Assembly (NCBI GenBank): GCA_900540625.1 | Contig: UQGP01000008.1 | Span: forward strand, 1-64,000 | Source: an uncultured Porphyromonadaceae bacterium | Lineage (GTDB): Bacteria; Bacteroidota; Bacteroidia; Bacteroidales; Muribaculaceae | DNA length: 64,000 bases | Direction: 5' to 3' | Shown: positions 51,077 through 60,425 of the stretch, in pieces | How the letters are laid out: each line of letters starts with the position of its first letter | Numbering within the stretch: the first letter of the stretch is position 1 | Notes under the pieces: generated by a model | Told to the model about the DNA's origin: nothing | Databases searched by the model: none | The model's input: only the letters and a program-made list of their open reading frames with translations | Made by a program: the position numbers and the translations under genes

Positions 51077-51964
51077 ATGAAAGACAGTACAACCAAACGT
51101 TCGAACCACATATCCACCTTGGCATCCCAAACGACCTCGGTGGTAAGCATCGCCCTGGTGCTGCTGATTTTGGGTGTAATGGCATGCCTTGTCGTGGGTG
51201 CGCGCAACGCCACCGAGGCCGTGCGCTCGTCCCTGGCAATGACCGTAAACGTGCGTGCCGGCGCAAGTGATTACGATGTCAAGACACTGCGTGCCGCCCT
51301 GACAAAGGCCCCGTACAGCGCCGAAGCCCGATATATTAGCGCCGCCGAAGTTCTGGCTCAGGAGAGCAAGTTTATAGGCGACAGCGCATTAAATCTGCTG
51401 GACGAAAACCCATACAACGCCGAGATACAAGTGCGACTGCGCCCCGAATATCTCAGTGCCGACTCGATAGCCAAGATTACGGCCTCGCTTACGCAGAAAT
51501 ACCCGGCAGCCGAAAGCGTGGTGGCGCAGAGCGACGTAGCCGACAGCGTCAGCCGCAATATGAGCACCTTGATGCTGGTACCGGCTGCCGTAGCCCTGGC
51601 GCTGCTACTCATCAGCTTTGTACTGATTAACAACACCATAAGCGTAGCCATATACGGCCGACGGTTCATCATACACACCATGAAGCTGGTGGGCGCACGG
51701 CGCGGATTTATACGCCGACCCTTTGTCCGCATGGGCATCACGGCCGGCCTATGCGGCGCTATCATCGCCTCGGCCATACTCTGCGGCGCACGCGCCTACC
51801 TGCCGTATGCAGACACAGACGTGGCCGCTATGATCGGATGGAACGATGTCGCACTGATATGCGCGGCCCTTGCCGTATGCGGCATGGCTGTGTGCGGACT
51901 TGCCGCCGCGTGGTCCGCCAATAGATACCTCAATAAGAATTACGACCAACTTTTCAAGAAATAA
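51077..51964 (+). CDS. ftsX: Cell division permease FtsX
   Basis: A 295-residue membrane protein. The start at 51077 (MKDSTTKRSNHISTL) fits the family; earlier ATG codons lie in the structured leader. A first membrane helix is near residues 22-42 (VVSIALVLLILGVMACLVVG), a periplasmic domain spans about 45-165, then three helices (LVPAAVALALLLISFVLINN near 168-187; two more near 220-240 and 262-285). The family motif GRRFIIHTMKLVGARRGFI lies near residues 195-213. FtsX works with the ATPase FtsE to regulate septal hydrolases; ftsE is not nearby. It is coupled to the next gene. Confidence 0.9.
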   Translation: MKDSTTKRSNHISTLASQTTSVVSIALVLLILGVMACLVVGARNATEAVRSSLAMTVNVRAGASDYDVKTLRAALTKAPYSAEARYISAAEVLAQESKFIGDSALNLLDENPYNAEIQVRLRPEYLSADSIAKITASLTQKYPAAESVVAQSDVADSVSRNMSTLMLVPAAVALALLLISFVLINNTISVAIYGRRFIIHTMKLVGARRGFIRRPFVRMGITAGLCGAIIASAILCGARAYLPYADTDVAAMIGWNDVALICAALAVCGMAVCGLAAAWSANRYLNKNYDQLFKK

Positions 51965-52305
51965 TGGAGCAAAAGAAATTATCCGGCGCCAAGGCGCCAA
52001 AAGCCACCAAGCCCATACAAGCGCCATCCGGCAAGACGGATACGAAGCTGAAAAAACAAGACCGCGCACACCAACCACTGGAACGCATCAATTTCATAAT
52101 CATGGGATGCGCCGGTGCGGCCATAGTCCTCGGTTTCTTGCTAATGCTGGGTGGCGGCAGTACACCGGACAACTTCAACCCGGACATCTTCAGCACACGC
52201 CGCATAGTCATCGGCCCGCTGTTTGCCTTTCTGGGCTTCGTAGCCATGGCCGTGGGCATCATCATCCGCCCCAAAGGCAAGAAATCCGATAATTCAAACG
52301 AATAA
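51964..52305 (+). CDS. DUF3098-family membrane protein
   Basis: A 113-residue protein with two membrane helices (residues about 44-62 and 79-99) joined by a loop containing DNFNPDIFSTRRI, the signature of DUF3098. The first 40 residues are Lys-rich and cytoplasmic. It shares one base with the ftsX stop (51964) and is followed 12 bases later by uppP. DUF3098 genes sit between ftsX and uppP in many Bacteroidales, suggesting an envelope role, but the function is unknown. Confidence 0.82.
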   Translation: MEQKKLSGAKAPKATKPIQAPSGKTDTKLKKQDRAHQPLERINFIIMGCAGAAIVLGFLLMLGGGSTPDNFNPDIFSTRRIVIGPLFAFLGFVAMAVGIIIRPKGKKSDNSNE

Positions 52306-52317
52306 GCCCGCGCACAC

Positions 52318-53154
52318 ATGGACATTATAGATTCGTTGATATTGGGCCTTGTGCAAGGCCTCTCGGAATATCTGCCCATAAGTTCGTCCGGGCACCTCGA
52401 AATATGCCAAGACTTGCTGGGGCTCAATATGGCCGGGGCGGACTCAATGCAATACGACGTGGCGCTTCACGTAGCCACCGTGCTGAGTACCATTGTTATA
52501 CTGTGGCACGAGTTCAGCGGTATGTGCCGCTCGTTCTTCACCCTGCGCCGAGACGAAAACACCTCGCTGGTATGCAAAATTCTCGTGTCTTGCATCCCCG
52601 TAGGCATCGTCGGCGTATGCTTCAAAGAGCAGGTTGAAGGATTTTTCGGACAGAACCTCAATATAGTCGGTATCAGCCTGTGCGTCACCGCATTGCTGCT
52701 ATCTTTTGCATACTTCACACGCACGCTGCCCTCGATACGTCGGCGCGGCGTACGCGACAGCATGTCCTCGGGCCGTCCCATAGGCTATTTTGATGCCTTC
52801 ATCATCGGATGCGCCCAAGCCGTGGCCGTCATCCCCGGACTGAGCCGTAGCGGCACCACCATCGCCACCGGTATCCTTCTGGGCAATCGCCGCGACAAAG
52901 TCGCCAAATTTTCCTTCTTGATGGTAATCATCCCCATCCTCGGACAAGGCCTGCTGGATGTTTACAAAGGCATCAGCACCGGCGACATCGCCGGAGGTGT
53001 CAGCCTCGGCGCTCTCGCCGCAGGCTTCCTTGCAGCCTTCGTCTCGGGATGTATCGCCTGCAAATGGATGATTGAACTCGTCAAACGCGGCCGCCTTGTG
53101 TGGTTTGCACTATATTGCCTCATCGTCGGCGCTCTCTGCCTGGTTTTAGGATGA
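52318..53154 (+). CDS. uppP: Undecaprenyl-diphosphate phosphatase
   Basis: A 278-residue integral membrane enzyme recycling undecaprenyl diphosphate for peptidoglycan and surface glycans. The first active-site motif is GLVQGLSEYLPISSSGHLEI near residues 11-30; the second is VIPGLSRSGTTIATGILLGN near 176-195, with the catalytic Glu and Arg in place. Eight or so hydrophobic segments fit the UppP (BacA) topology. It precedes truB by 13 bases. Confidence 0.96.
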   Translation: MDIIDSLILGLVQGLSEYLPISSSGHLEICQDLLGLNMAGADSMQYDVALHVATVLSTIVILWHEFSGMCRSFFTLRRDENTSLVCKILVSCIPVGIVGVCFKEQVEGFFGQNLNIVGISLCVTALLLSFAYFTRTLPSIRRRGVRDSMSSGRPIGYFDAFIIGCAQAVAVIPGLSRSGTTIATGILLGNRRDKVAKFSFLMVIIPILGQGLLDVYKGISTGDIAGGVSLGALAAGFLAAFVSGCIACKWMIELVKRGRLVWFALYCLIVGALCLVLG

Positions 53155-53167
53155 CACATATTTCAGG

Positions 53168-53956
53168 ATGACGCAAAACACTGATAAGCAAAGCACTGAC
53201 ACACGCGCCACGGCAATCGTGGATGCCGAAACGCCGCTACGTCCCATGGACTGGGTGGAAGGCGAGGTCATATACCTGGACAAGCCCCCGGGCTGGACTT
53301 CCTTCGATGCAGTGAAACGCGTGCGCGGTGCCATTATGCGCCGCCTCGGCGTCAAGAAGTTCAAGGTAGGACACGCCGGGACACTCGACCCGCTGGCCAC
53401 CGGCGTAATGATTGTATGCACCGGACGCGCCACCAAGCTCATCGAAAGCCTGCAAACGGGCGTCAAGGAATATATAGCCACTATCGCCTTGGGCGCCACC
53501 ACACCCTCCTTCGACCTCGAAACCGAGATTGATGCCACCTACCCCACCGAGCATATCACCCGCGATGCCGTCGAGGAGGTTCTGCGCCGCTTCCACGGAC
53601 CTATAAGCCAGACCCCGCCATCGTTCTCGGCGTGCAAAATCAACGGCGTTCGCGCCTACCAAATGGCTCGTCAAGGCGAGGAAGTGGCGCTGAAACCCAA
53701 ACTGCTGGTCATCGACGAAATCGAACTGCTCGAATACTCGCCGCAAAGCATCACCATACGCGTGGTATGCAGCAAAGGCACCTACATTCGTGCCCTTGCC
53801 CGCGACATCGGCGAGGCTCTGCACTCGGGCGCACACCTCACCGCCCTACGCCGCACACAGGTGGGCGACATCACCGCCGATATGTGCCTATCGCCGGATC
53901 AAATGGCGGCTCTGATACGCCAAAGCCCGGTGGTAGAACACGATGACAAGGCCTGA
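53168..53956 (+). CDS. truB: tRNA pseudouridine(55) synthase TruB
   Basis: A 262-residue enzyme forming pseudouridine 55 in the tRNA T loop. The catalytic Asp lies in KVGHAGTLDPLATGVM near residues 59-74. The nearby IYLDKPPGWTSFDAVKRVR (residues 34-52) and CSKGTYIRALARDIG near 198-212 match the family. The first 30 residues form a polar extension. It is compact, without a C-terminal PUA domain of full length. queA follows closely. Confidence 0.95.
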   Translation: MTQNTDKQSTDTRATAIVDAETPLRPMDWVEGEVIYLDKPPGWTSFDAVKRVRGAIMRRLGVKKFKVGHAGTLDPLATGVMIVCTGRATKLIESLQTGVKEYIATIALGATTPSFDLETEIDATYPTEHITRDAVEEVLRRFHGPISQTPPSFSACKINGVRAYQMARQGEEVALKPKLLVIDEIELLEYSPQSITIRVVCSKGTYIRALARDIGEALHSGAHLTALRRTQVGDITADMCLSPDQMAALIRQSPVVEHDDKA

Positions 53957-53993
53957 CAACATCGCAAAAAAAGCAAAAACACAAGATAAAGAC

Positions 53994-55046
53994 ATGAAAC
54001 TTTCGCAATTCAAGTACTCACTCCCCGAGTCACTTATCGCCCAGTACCCGAGCCGAGACCGCGACGAAGCACGATTGATGGTGGTGCACCGCAAAACCGG
54101 CAAGCTTGAACATCGCATATTCAAGGACATCATCGAATACTTCGATGAAGGCGACCTGATGGTCTACAACGACACCAAGGTCTTCCCCGCACGCCTGTAC
54201 GGAAACAAAGAAAAGACCGGAGCACGCATCGAGGTGTTCCTGCTGCGCGAACTCAACAGCGACAACAAGTTATGGGACGTACTCGTCGAGCCGGCGCGTA
54301 AAATACGTATAGGCAACAAGTTGTACTTCGGCGAAGACGAATCCATGGTGGCCGAAGTCATTGACAACACCACCTCGCGAGGACGCACGTTGCGTTTTCT
54401 GTACGACGCACCGCACGACGAATTCAAGGATCAACTCTACCATCTGGGTATGACACCCCTGCCCGACTACATCAAACGCGAGCCGGAGCCCGAAGACGCC
54501 GAGCGCTATCAGACCATCTTTGCAAGCAAGGAAGGCGCCGTAGTAGCCCCCGCCGCCGGCACGCACTTCAGCCGCGAGTTGCTCAAACGTCTCGAAATCA
54601 AGGGCGTCGAAACCGATTACCTGACCGTACACTGCGGACTTGGCACCTTCCGCGAAATCGATGTCGAAGACCTCACCAAGCACCGCATGGACAGCGAGCA
54701 AATGTTTGCACCGCAGTCGCTGGTAGATCACGTCAACCGCGTCAAGGACGCCGGTAAACAGGTCTGCGCCGTCGGTGCTTCGGTACTCCGCGGAATATGC
54801 AGCGCCGTCACTCTTGGCGGACACATGAAAGTCTACGAAGGCTGGACCAACAAATTCATATTCCCGCCCTACGACTTCACAGTGGCCACCGCCATGGTCA
54901 CCAATTTCCACTTGCCGCTGTCCACGATGCTGATGATGGCCGCTGCCTTCGGAGGATACGACACCATTATGGACGCCTATAAGGTGGCCATCAAGGAGAA
55001 GTACCAATTCGGCGCTTACGGCGACGCGATGCTCATCATCGACTGA
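53994..55046 (+). CDS. queA: S-adenosylmethionine:tRNA ribosyltransferase-isomerase QueA
   Basis: A 350-residue enzyme that builds the epoxyqueuosine cyclopentane ring from AdoMet on preQ1-tRNA. The start at 53994 (MKLSQFKYSLPESLIAQYPS) gives the standard family start; an in-frame ATG at 53943 would overlap truB and add 17 residues. Family blocks include RLMVVHRKTG, LMVYNDTKVFPARL, VAPAAGTHFS and FPPYDFTVATAMVTNFHLP, the last near residues 292-310. With queD and queE this window holds three steps of queuosine synthesis at two sites. Confidence 0.96.
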   Translation: MKLSQFKYSLPESLIAQYPSRDRDEARLMVVHRKTGKLEHRIFKDIIEYFDEGDLMVYNDTKVFPARLYGNKEKTGARIEVFLLRELNSDNKLWDVLVEPARKIRIGNKLYFGEDESMVAEVIDNTTSRGRTLRFLYDAPHDEFKDQLYHLGMTPLPDYIKREPEPEDAERYQTIFASKEGAVVAPAAGTHFSRELLKRLEIKGVETDYLTVHCGLGTFREIDVEDLTKHRMDSEQMFAPQSLVDHVNRVKDAGKQVCAVGASVLRGICSAVTLGGHMKVYEGWTNKFIFPPYDFTVATAMVTNFHLPLSTMLMMAAAFGGYDTIMDAYKVAIKEKYQFGAYGDAMLIID

Positions 55047-55110
55047 TAAGCCGCAATCATAGCCGCAACTAACGGCTCGAAGACACAACGAAATACAGGC
55101 ATTAAGGTAT

Positions 55111-55905
55111 ATGAAATCGGGACTCACAGCCAATGACCTGCGGCTGACGCACAACTATATGCTCACCGCTGCCGAATGTGACGCCGGAGGCACCATATCC
55201 CCGGCATTGATGACCGAACGCATCATCGAAGTGGCCACGCAACACGCCAATCTCTTGGGCATCGGGTACGCCGACCTATCGAGACACGGCATAGGATGGG
55301 TGCTCTCTCGTATGTCCCTGCGTATGCAACGATGGCCGCGCTTCAACCACAGTTTTGCCCTGCACACCTGGATAGAAGACGTCAATCGTCTGTACAGCAC
55401 ACGCTGTATGCGCATCACCGGCGAAGACGGCGAGACCATAGGCGAAGCACGCACCATTTGGGCAGCCATCAATACCGCCGATCGCACCCCGGCCGACATC
55501 TCGATACTCGGGCTGGACAGTCTGGTCGTCGGCGCCGACGGCATCACCGTGCCGCGTCCCGGTCGCATCCCGCCATGCTCGGCCGAGGATGTTCGCACCT
55601 CGTACACATGGCGGTACTCCGACATCGACATCAACCGCCATGTCAATTCGGTACGCTACATCGAGACCATGCTCGACATCTGGCCATTGGACTACTACGA
55701 CACACACCGCATAGCTCAGCTCGATATCATATATCAGCATGAATGTCTATACGGACAGACAGTTGCCGTAGCCGCACGCGACATCGCCGCCACAACGCAA
55801 GAGTTGTCTCGAACGTCCGCGAGCGCCATCCAAGCCTCCGACGTCGAACTTCTACGCGACGGCAAGCGCGTATGCGCCGCCCATATCGTCTGGAAAGAGG
55901 GCTGA
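55111..55905 (+). CDS. Acyl-ACP thioesterase
   Basis: A 264-residue double hot-dog thioesterase releasing fatty acids from acyl carrier protein. N-terminal half: GWVLSRMSLRMQRWPRFN near residues 62-79. C-terminal half: YSDIDINRHVNSVRYIETML near 169-188, containing the catalytic Asn/His pair NRHVN. The length fits bacterial FatA-like enzymes, common in gut Bacteroidales. It lies 64 bases after queA. Confidence 0.88.
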   Translation: MKSGLTANDLRLTHNYMLTAAECDAGGTISPALMTERIIEVATQHANLLGIGYADLSRHGIGWVLSRMSLRMQRWPRFNHSFALHTWIEDVNRLYSTRCMRITGEDGETIGEARTIWAAINTADRTPADISILGLDSLVVGADGITVPRPGRIPPCSAEDVRTSYTWRYSDIDINRHVNSVRYIETMLDIWPLDYYDTHRIAQLDIIYQHECLYGQTVAVAARDIAATTQELSRTSASAIQASDVELLRDGKRVCAAHIVWKEG

Positions 55906-56035
55906 ACCTCATATCATTCGTTTTTGTCCGCATCGAATCTCATTAGTCCGCATCGGCAGGCCTCGCCAAGGCCGTTTTGCACTTATATAATGTTAAAAAG
56001 CGCCCCGAAATATGCGTAATGCGGCGGAATTATGC

Positions 56036-56043
56036 TAATTTTG
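56036..56043 (+). promoter_or_regulatory. coaX operon -7 box
   Basis: TAATTTTG 8 bases before the coaX ATG, with no clear -33 box. The mRNA would have a very short leader. Confidence 0.45.
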
Positions 56044-56051
56044 CCGAGATT

Positions 56052-56792
56052 ATGGCGTATTATCTGACCATAGACCAAGGCAACACGTGCGTCAAAGTTG
56101 ACATCTGGGATGGCAACAGCGACGAGATAGTGGCGAGCAAGACGTTCGGCACGCTGCATTCGTCTGACCTTAAGGAATTTTGCAGTGACTACCAACCGGC
56201 GGCAGCCATATACTGCACTGTGAGCGGCCGCGACCTACCGGTCATCGAAGCGCTGAACACACTGACGCCGCACGCAGTGGAAATGACCGTGGACACGCCT
56301 ATGCCGGTACGCATAGCCTACGCCACGCCTCACACCTTGGGGCTGGATCGCGTGGCCGCAGCCATAGGCGCTTACAGCCTGTGCGGAGACGGCCACGACA
56401 TCTTGGTCATAGATATCGGCACTGCCATCACCTACGACATCGTCAGCGCCGACGGCATATATCGCGGCGGCAATATCGCCCCGGGTCTTGATATGCGACT
56501 GCGTGCGCTCAACCACTTCACCGCCCGCCTACCTCTGGTGACAATAGATGACGCCACCGACGTGCCGTTATGGGGCACGGATACAGCCTCGGCACTACGC
56601 GCCGGAGCACTTGAAGGTGTTGTGGGCGAGATTTTGCACTACCGCAACCGTGCCGGGGCAGATGCACGCACCGTCATCACCGGCGGCCAGGCTCCTCCGG
56701 TATTGCGGCATTTGCCGTTCCAACCTATTACGCATCCTCACCTCGTAAGCCTCGGGCTTTACACCATACTACGATACAATTTCGAGCAATGA
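56052..56792 (+). CDS. coaX: Type III pantothenate kinase
   Basis: A 246-residue ASKHA-fold kinase for the first step of coenzyme A synthesis. The start at 56052 (MAYYLTIDQGNTCVKVDIW) places the phosphate-1 motif DQGNTCVK near residues 8-15; in most CoaX proteins the first Asp is part of DxGNT, as here. GLDRVAAAIGA near residues 97-107 and DIGTAITYDIV near 119-129 complete the family pattern. The ATG at 55977 lies upstream of the -7 box and is rejected. Its stop overlaps the next start. Confidence 0.93.
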   Translation: MAYYLTIDQGNTCVKVDIWDGNSDEIVASKTFGTLHSSDLKEFCSDYQPAAAIYCTVSGRDLPVIEALNTLTPHAVEMTVDTPMPVRIAYATPHTLGLDRVAAAIGAYSLCGDGHDILVIDIGTAITYDIVSADGIYRGGNIAPGLDMRLRALNHFTARLPLVTIDDATDVPLWGTDTASALRAGALEGVVGEILHYRNRAGADARTVITGGQAPPVLRHLPFQPITHPHLVSLGLYTILRYNFEQ

Positions 56793-58066
56793 AAATATTC
56801 GCAACCAACCTCCAAAGGTACGCCAAGGCCGCATGCACGACCCTGGCTTTGGCATTAGCCGTAATGGGCGCCGCAACAGCCACCGCCCAAAACTCCGTAA
56901 TCACGCCCTACTCGCGCTACGGCTACGGCATCTTGGGCGACAATGCCACCGCAGCCCAGAAATCTATGGGCGGCGTAGGCTATGCCGCCAGCTCCGGACG
57001 TCAAACCAACGTCATGAACCCGGCATCGTATGCGGCCATAGATACGCTCACCTTCCTCTTTGATATGGGCGTCACCGCCGTGTCACAGTGGCAACAGGAA
57101 GGCGGCAAGAGCAACCACGACTTCGGCGGCGGCCTCGACTATATCACCATGCAAGTGCCCATAGGACGATACATGGGCGCAAGTGTGGGACTGCTCCCCT
57201 TTGGCAGTGTAGGCTACAGCTTCGGTAACGCCATCGACAACGGCAGCGTCAGCCGCCAGGGTTCGGGCAGCATCAATCAGCTGTACTTCGGCATCGCCGG
57301 ACGTCCCTTCCGCGGCTTCGGCGTAGGTGCCAACATCGCCTACCTCTTCGGCTCGACCATCAACGACACCTATGCCGTGACCTCGTCCGCATCTACATCC
57401 CTATTCGAGCGCACGCTCAAGGTACGCGACTGGTATGCCGAATTCGGCGTGCAATATCACTTCTACGTAAGCAAACGCGACCGCCTCTCGCTGGGCCTCG
57501 TATACGCCCCGGGCAAGGACTTGCAAGGCGACACCTACGGCGTATACTACTATACATCACAAGAAAATGTATCCCCCGATACCGTGGGTTACACCAAACT
57601 CAAAGGCCTGTATTCGCTGCCCGAGAAATGGGGCGCCGGTATCTCGTGGACACACAACAACAAGTTGACCGTGGCCGCCGACTACACCTACCAGCCTTGG
57701 AGCAAAGCCAAATATGCCGCCATCGAAAGCTTCGAGCAGACCAATTTTGCCGACCGCTGGCGCGTGGGTGCCGGTCTTGAGTACACCCCCAACATCCGCG
57801 GAAACTACGGCCAACGCATACACTACCGTCTGGGTGGATACTACACGCACGACTACATTATGATTCGCGACAACAACGTGCGCGAATACGGCGTCACACT
57901 CGGCTTCGGACTGCCCGTGCCCGGTTTCAAGACCACTGTCAATATCGGCTTCGAATGGAAACACCGCGCCGCCAACCCCGACCCGCTCATCAAAGAAAAC
58001 TACTTCAACATCACTCTCGGCCTAAACTTCAACGAGATGTGGTTCCGTAAGAGCAAAATTTATTGA
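56789..58066 (+). CDS. Outer membrane protein, FadL/OmpP1-like barrel
   Basis: A 425-residue exported protein. The signal peptide ends near residue 35 (TATAQ). The mature start SVITPYSRYGYGILGDNAT and MGGVGYAASSGRQTN resemble the FadL/OmpP1 N-terminal region, followed by alternating amphipathic strands to the end LGLNFNEMWFRKSKIY. It is probably a transporter or structural barrel of the outer membrane. It overlaps coaX by four bases and precedes lptC, an arrangement seen in other Bacteroidales. Its cargo is unknown. Confidence 0.8.
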   Translation: MKIFATNLQRYAKAACTTLALALAVMGAATATAQNSVITPYSRYGYGILGDNATAAQKSMGGVGYAASSGRQTNVMNPASYAAIDTLTFLFDMGVTAVSQWQQEGGKSNHDFGGGLDYITMQVPIGRYMGASVGLLPFGSVGYSFGNAIDNGSVSRQGSGSINQLYFGIAGRPFRGFGVGANIAYLFGSTINDTYAVTSSASTSLFERTLKVRDWYAEFGVQYHFYVSKRDRLSLGLVYAPGKDLQGDTYGVYYYTSQENVSPDTVGYTKLKGLYSLPEKWGAGISWTHNNKLTVAADYTYQPWSKAKYAAIESFEQTNFADRWRVGAGLEYTPNIRGNYGQRIHYRLGGYYTHDYIMIRDNNVREYGVTLGFGLPVPGFKTTVNIGFEWKHRAANPDPLIKENYFNITLGLNFNEMWFRKSKIY

Positions 58067-58085
58067 CGCCCCGACGTCCCGTATC

Positions 58086-58871
58086 ATGGTCTCCCGGTGC
58101 TTCAGACATTCGCCACGCGCATTACTGGCCGCAGTCGTCCTGGCTGCAGTCATAGCCTCGTGCGCCGACGAGCAGGAGCACAGCTATGTAGCCAACGTTT
58201 CCGACCCGTTGGTGACACCTACCATGGCTACGACCAACGTCTCCACACTCATCTCCGACTCAGGATACACCCGCTATCACATCACCGCCCCGGAGTGGAA
58301 CATATATGACGATGTCCCCGACCCGATGTGGAAGTTTCCCAAGGGTCTGAATCTCGTCAACTTTGACCTGAAAATGAAGCCGGCGGCAGCCATGCGCTGC
58401 GACTCGGCTACATACTTCAGCCAGCGTCGTCTGTGGCGATTGGACGGCAACATCGTGATGGTCAACGTCCAACGCGACACCTTCCTGACCGAGCAATTGT
58501 ATTGGGACCAAAATCAAAGCAAGGTATACTCGGACTCGTTTATACACATCGTACGCACCAATCACATCATTGAGGGCTACGGATTCGAGTCTAATCAGGA
58601 AATGACACAATACAACGTCAACCGTCCCACGGCCATCATTCCCGTAGACCGCTCGGAGAAAGGCGGCAAAGGTCAACGACCCTTCGGCCCGGGTATGACA
58701 GCCGTGGCACAGGACAGCCTGCCCGCCGGAGCTCCGCGCCCCGAACGGCCATTACCGCCCGAACGCGCCTCACGACGCCGCAACATCTTCGGCGCTGTCG
58801 GCGTAATCGAGCCGGGCAATTCGTCGGACCTTTCGCCGGCGTCAAACACGCGCACTCCCATTAAGCGCTGA
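58086..58871 (+). CDS. lptC: LPS export periplasmic protein LptC
   Basis: A 261-residue protein with an N-terminal anchor or lipobox (VIASC near residues 22-26) and an LptC jellyroll: TLISDSGYTRYHITAPEWNI near residues 55-74, ADSATYFSQRRLWRLDGNIV-type strands and VYSDSFIHIVRTNHIIEGYG. LptC bridges the LptB2FG transporter to LptA. The last 70 residues are Pro/Arg-rich and specific to this group. lptE is elsewhere in the window. Confidence 0.85.
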   Translation: MVSRCFRHSPRALLAAVVLAAVIASCADEQEHSYVANVSDPLVTPTMATTNVSTLISDSGYTRYHITAPEWNIYDDVPDPMWKFPKGLNLVNFDLKMKPAAAMRCDSATYFSQRRLWRLDGNIVMVNVQRDTFLTEQLYWDQNQSKVYSDSFIHIVRTNHIIEGYGFESNQEMTQYNVNRPTAIIPVDRSEKGGKGQRPFGPGMTAVAQDSLPAGAPRPERPLPPERASRRRNIFGAVGVIEPGNSSDLSPASNTRTPIKR

Positions 58872-58970
58872 GACGCCTACACATAGCGCTAACAGGCTGC
58901 ATATTACATCAAAGCATCACATAACCGAAAAGATATAACACTCCTCACCTAAATAGTTTAGCCTTCCATT

Positions 58971-60242
58971 ATGGAAATCTGGATAATTGTAACCCTTGTA
59001 TCACTGCTGTTCAGCGGCCTGTTTTCAGGCGCCGAAATGGCGTTCGTCACCAGCGACCGCGTGCGCGTCGAAATAGACGTCAAACAAGGCGGCATCATAG
59101 GCCGAATACTGCGGCGCTTCTACGCCAATCCACAGTTCTTTATCTCTTCTATACTGGTAGGCAACAACATCGTTCTGGTTATCTACGGTATGGGCGCGGC
59201 AGCAATGCTCAAGCCTCTGCAACCCTCCTTGGGCTTTGACGACGGAATGATGCTGCTGTTACAAACCATCGTTTCGACAATCGTCATCATCATCACCGGC
59301 GAGTTCCTTCCCAAGACGATATTTCGCATCAACCCCAACACCTCGATGCGCTTTATCGCCATACCTATCTTCCTGTTTTACATTATACTGTATCCCATCG
59401 CGCTACTGGCTACAGCCATATCCCGCGGACTTATGCGGCTGTTCGGTCTCAAGTCCGATCAGGTGGAAATCAAGATGATATCCGTATCGGACCTCAACGA
59501 CTACCTTGAAGATACCATTGACAGCCTGCACGACCAAAAGGAAGCCGTAGGCACCGAAGTCAAGATATTCCAAAACGCGCTCGATTTCTCCAACACCCAC
59601 CTTCGCGATTGTATGATTCCGCGCAACGAGATTGTCGCCGCCAAATCGGACACATCCTACGACGAACTCTCCAAGTTGTTCACCTCCAGCGGCCGTTCAA
59701 AGATTCTCGTATACCGCGAAGACATCGACGACATCATCGGATACATCCACGTCAGCGAACTTTTCGATCCCTCCAGCGACTGGCACGAGCACATCAAACC
59801 GGTATTGTATGCCCCGGAAGCACTGCTGGCCAACAAGATGATGCGCCGCCTGCTCAACGAAAAACGCTCCATGGCCATCGTTGTCGACGAATTCGGCGGT
59901 ACTGCAGGGCTGGTCACGCTCGAAGACCTCGTTGAGGAAATTTTCGGAGACATCCAGGACGAGCACGACAAGGCGGCGCCGACAGCCCGCGACCTGGGCG
60001 GTGGCATCTACGAATTTTCGGGACGGTGCGAAATCGCCGACCTCAACGACACATACCACCTCGATATTCCCGAAGACGATGACTACCAGACCCTCGCCGG
60101 ATACATACTGCACAATCTCGGAGCCATCCCCGAAAAGGGCGAAACCGTCACCCTGGGCAACCTGTCCATAGAAGTTCTGCGCAAGTCGGCGGCACGTATC
60201 GAGCTGCTCCGCGTCACACGTATGCACCCGTCCGAGCAATAA
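58971..60242 (+). CDS. CNNM/CBS-domain transporter-like protein (hemolysin family)
   Basis: A 423-residue membrane protein: a CNNM (DUF21) domain with four helices in residues 1-185 (SGLFSGAEMAFVTSDRVRVE near residues 16-35), a CBS pair in about 195-325 (DCMIPRNEIVAA near 212-223, VDEFGGTAGLVTLEDLVEEI near 304-323) and a C-terminal CorC/HlyC domain. Relatives affect Mg2+ or Co2+ handling, and in flavobacteria include GldE. It follows lptC by 99 bases with the same direction. Confidence 0.9.
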   Translation: MEIWIIVTLVSLLFSGLFSGAEMAFVTSDRVRVEIDVKQGGIIGRILRRFYANPQFFISSILVGNNIVLVIYGMGAAAMLKPLQPSLGFDDGMMLLLQTIVSTIVIIITGEFLPKTIFRINPNTSMRFIAIPIFLFYIILYPIALLATAISRGLMRLFGLKSDQVEIKMISVSDLNDYLEDTIDSLHDQKEAVGTEVKIFQNALDFSNTHLRDCMIPRNEIVAAKSDTSYDELSKLFTSSGRSKILVYREDIDDIIGYIHVSELFDPSSDWHEHIKPVLYAPEALLANKMMRRLLNEKRSMAIVVDEFGGTAGLVTLEDLVEEIFGDIQDEHDKAAPTARDLGGGIYEFSGRCEIADLNDTYHLDIPEDDDYQTLAGYILHNLGAIPEKGETVTLGNLSIEVLRKSAARIELLRVTRMHPSEQ

Positions 60243-60355
60243 TTCGCGGGCCGGTCACGCCATCGCGCGGCACACCCATCGCAGCGCCCTAAAACGCCTA
60301 AAGTCGCCCGAAGGTTCACAAAAAAAGTTAAAATCAGGCTTTCCCTCTTCTGTTT

Positions 60356-60386
60356 TTTGTTGCTATGCCGATTATTCGTAAATTTG
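60356..60386 (+). promoter_or_regulatory. Promoter of the large secreted protein
   Basis: TTTG (60356-60359), a 19-base spacer and TAAATTTG (60379-60386). The ATG at 60426 is 39 bases downstream. Confidence 0.65.
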
Positions 60387-60425
60387 TGGCATAGCTCAAT
60401 TCTAATACACTATATACTAATTCCG

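Noticed and set aside
53943..53993. Upstream start for queA
   Set aside because: It overlaps truB and adds 17 polar residues not found in the family; the ATG at 53994 gives the normal length.
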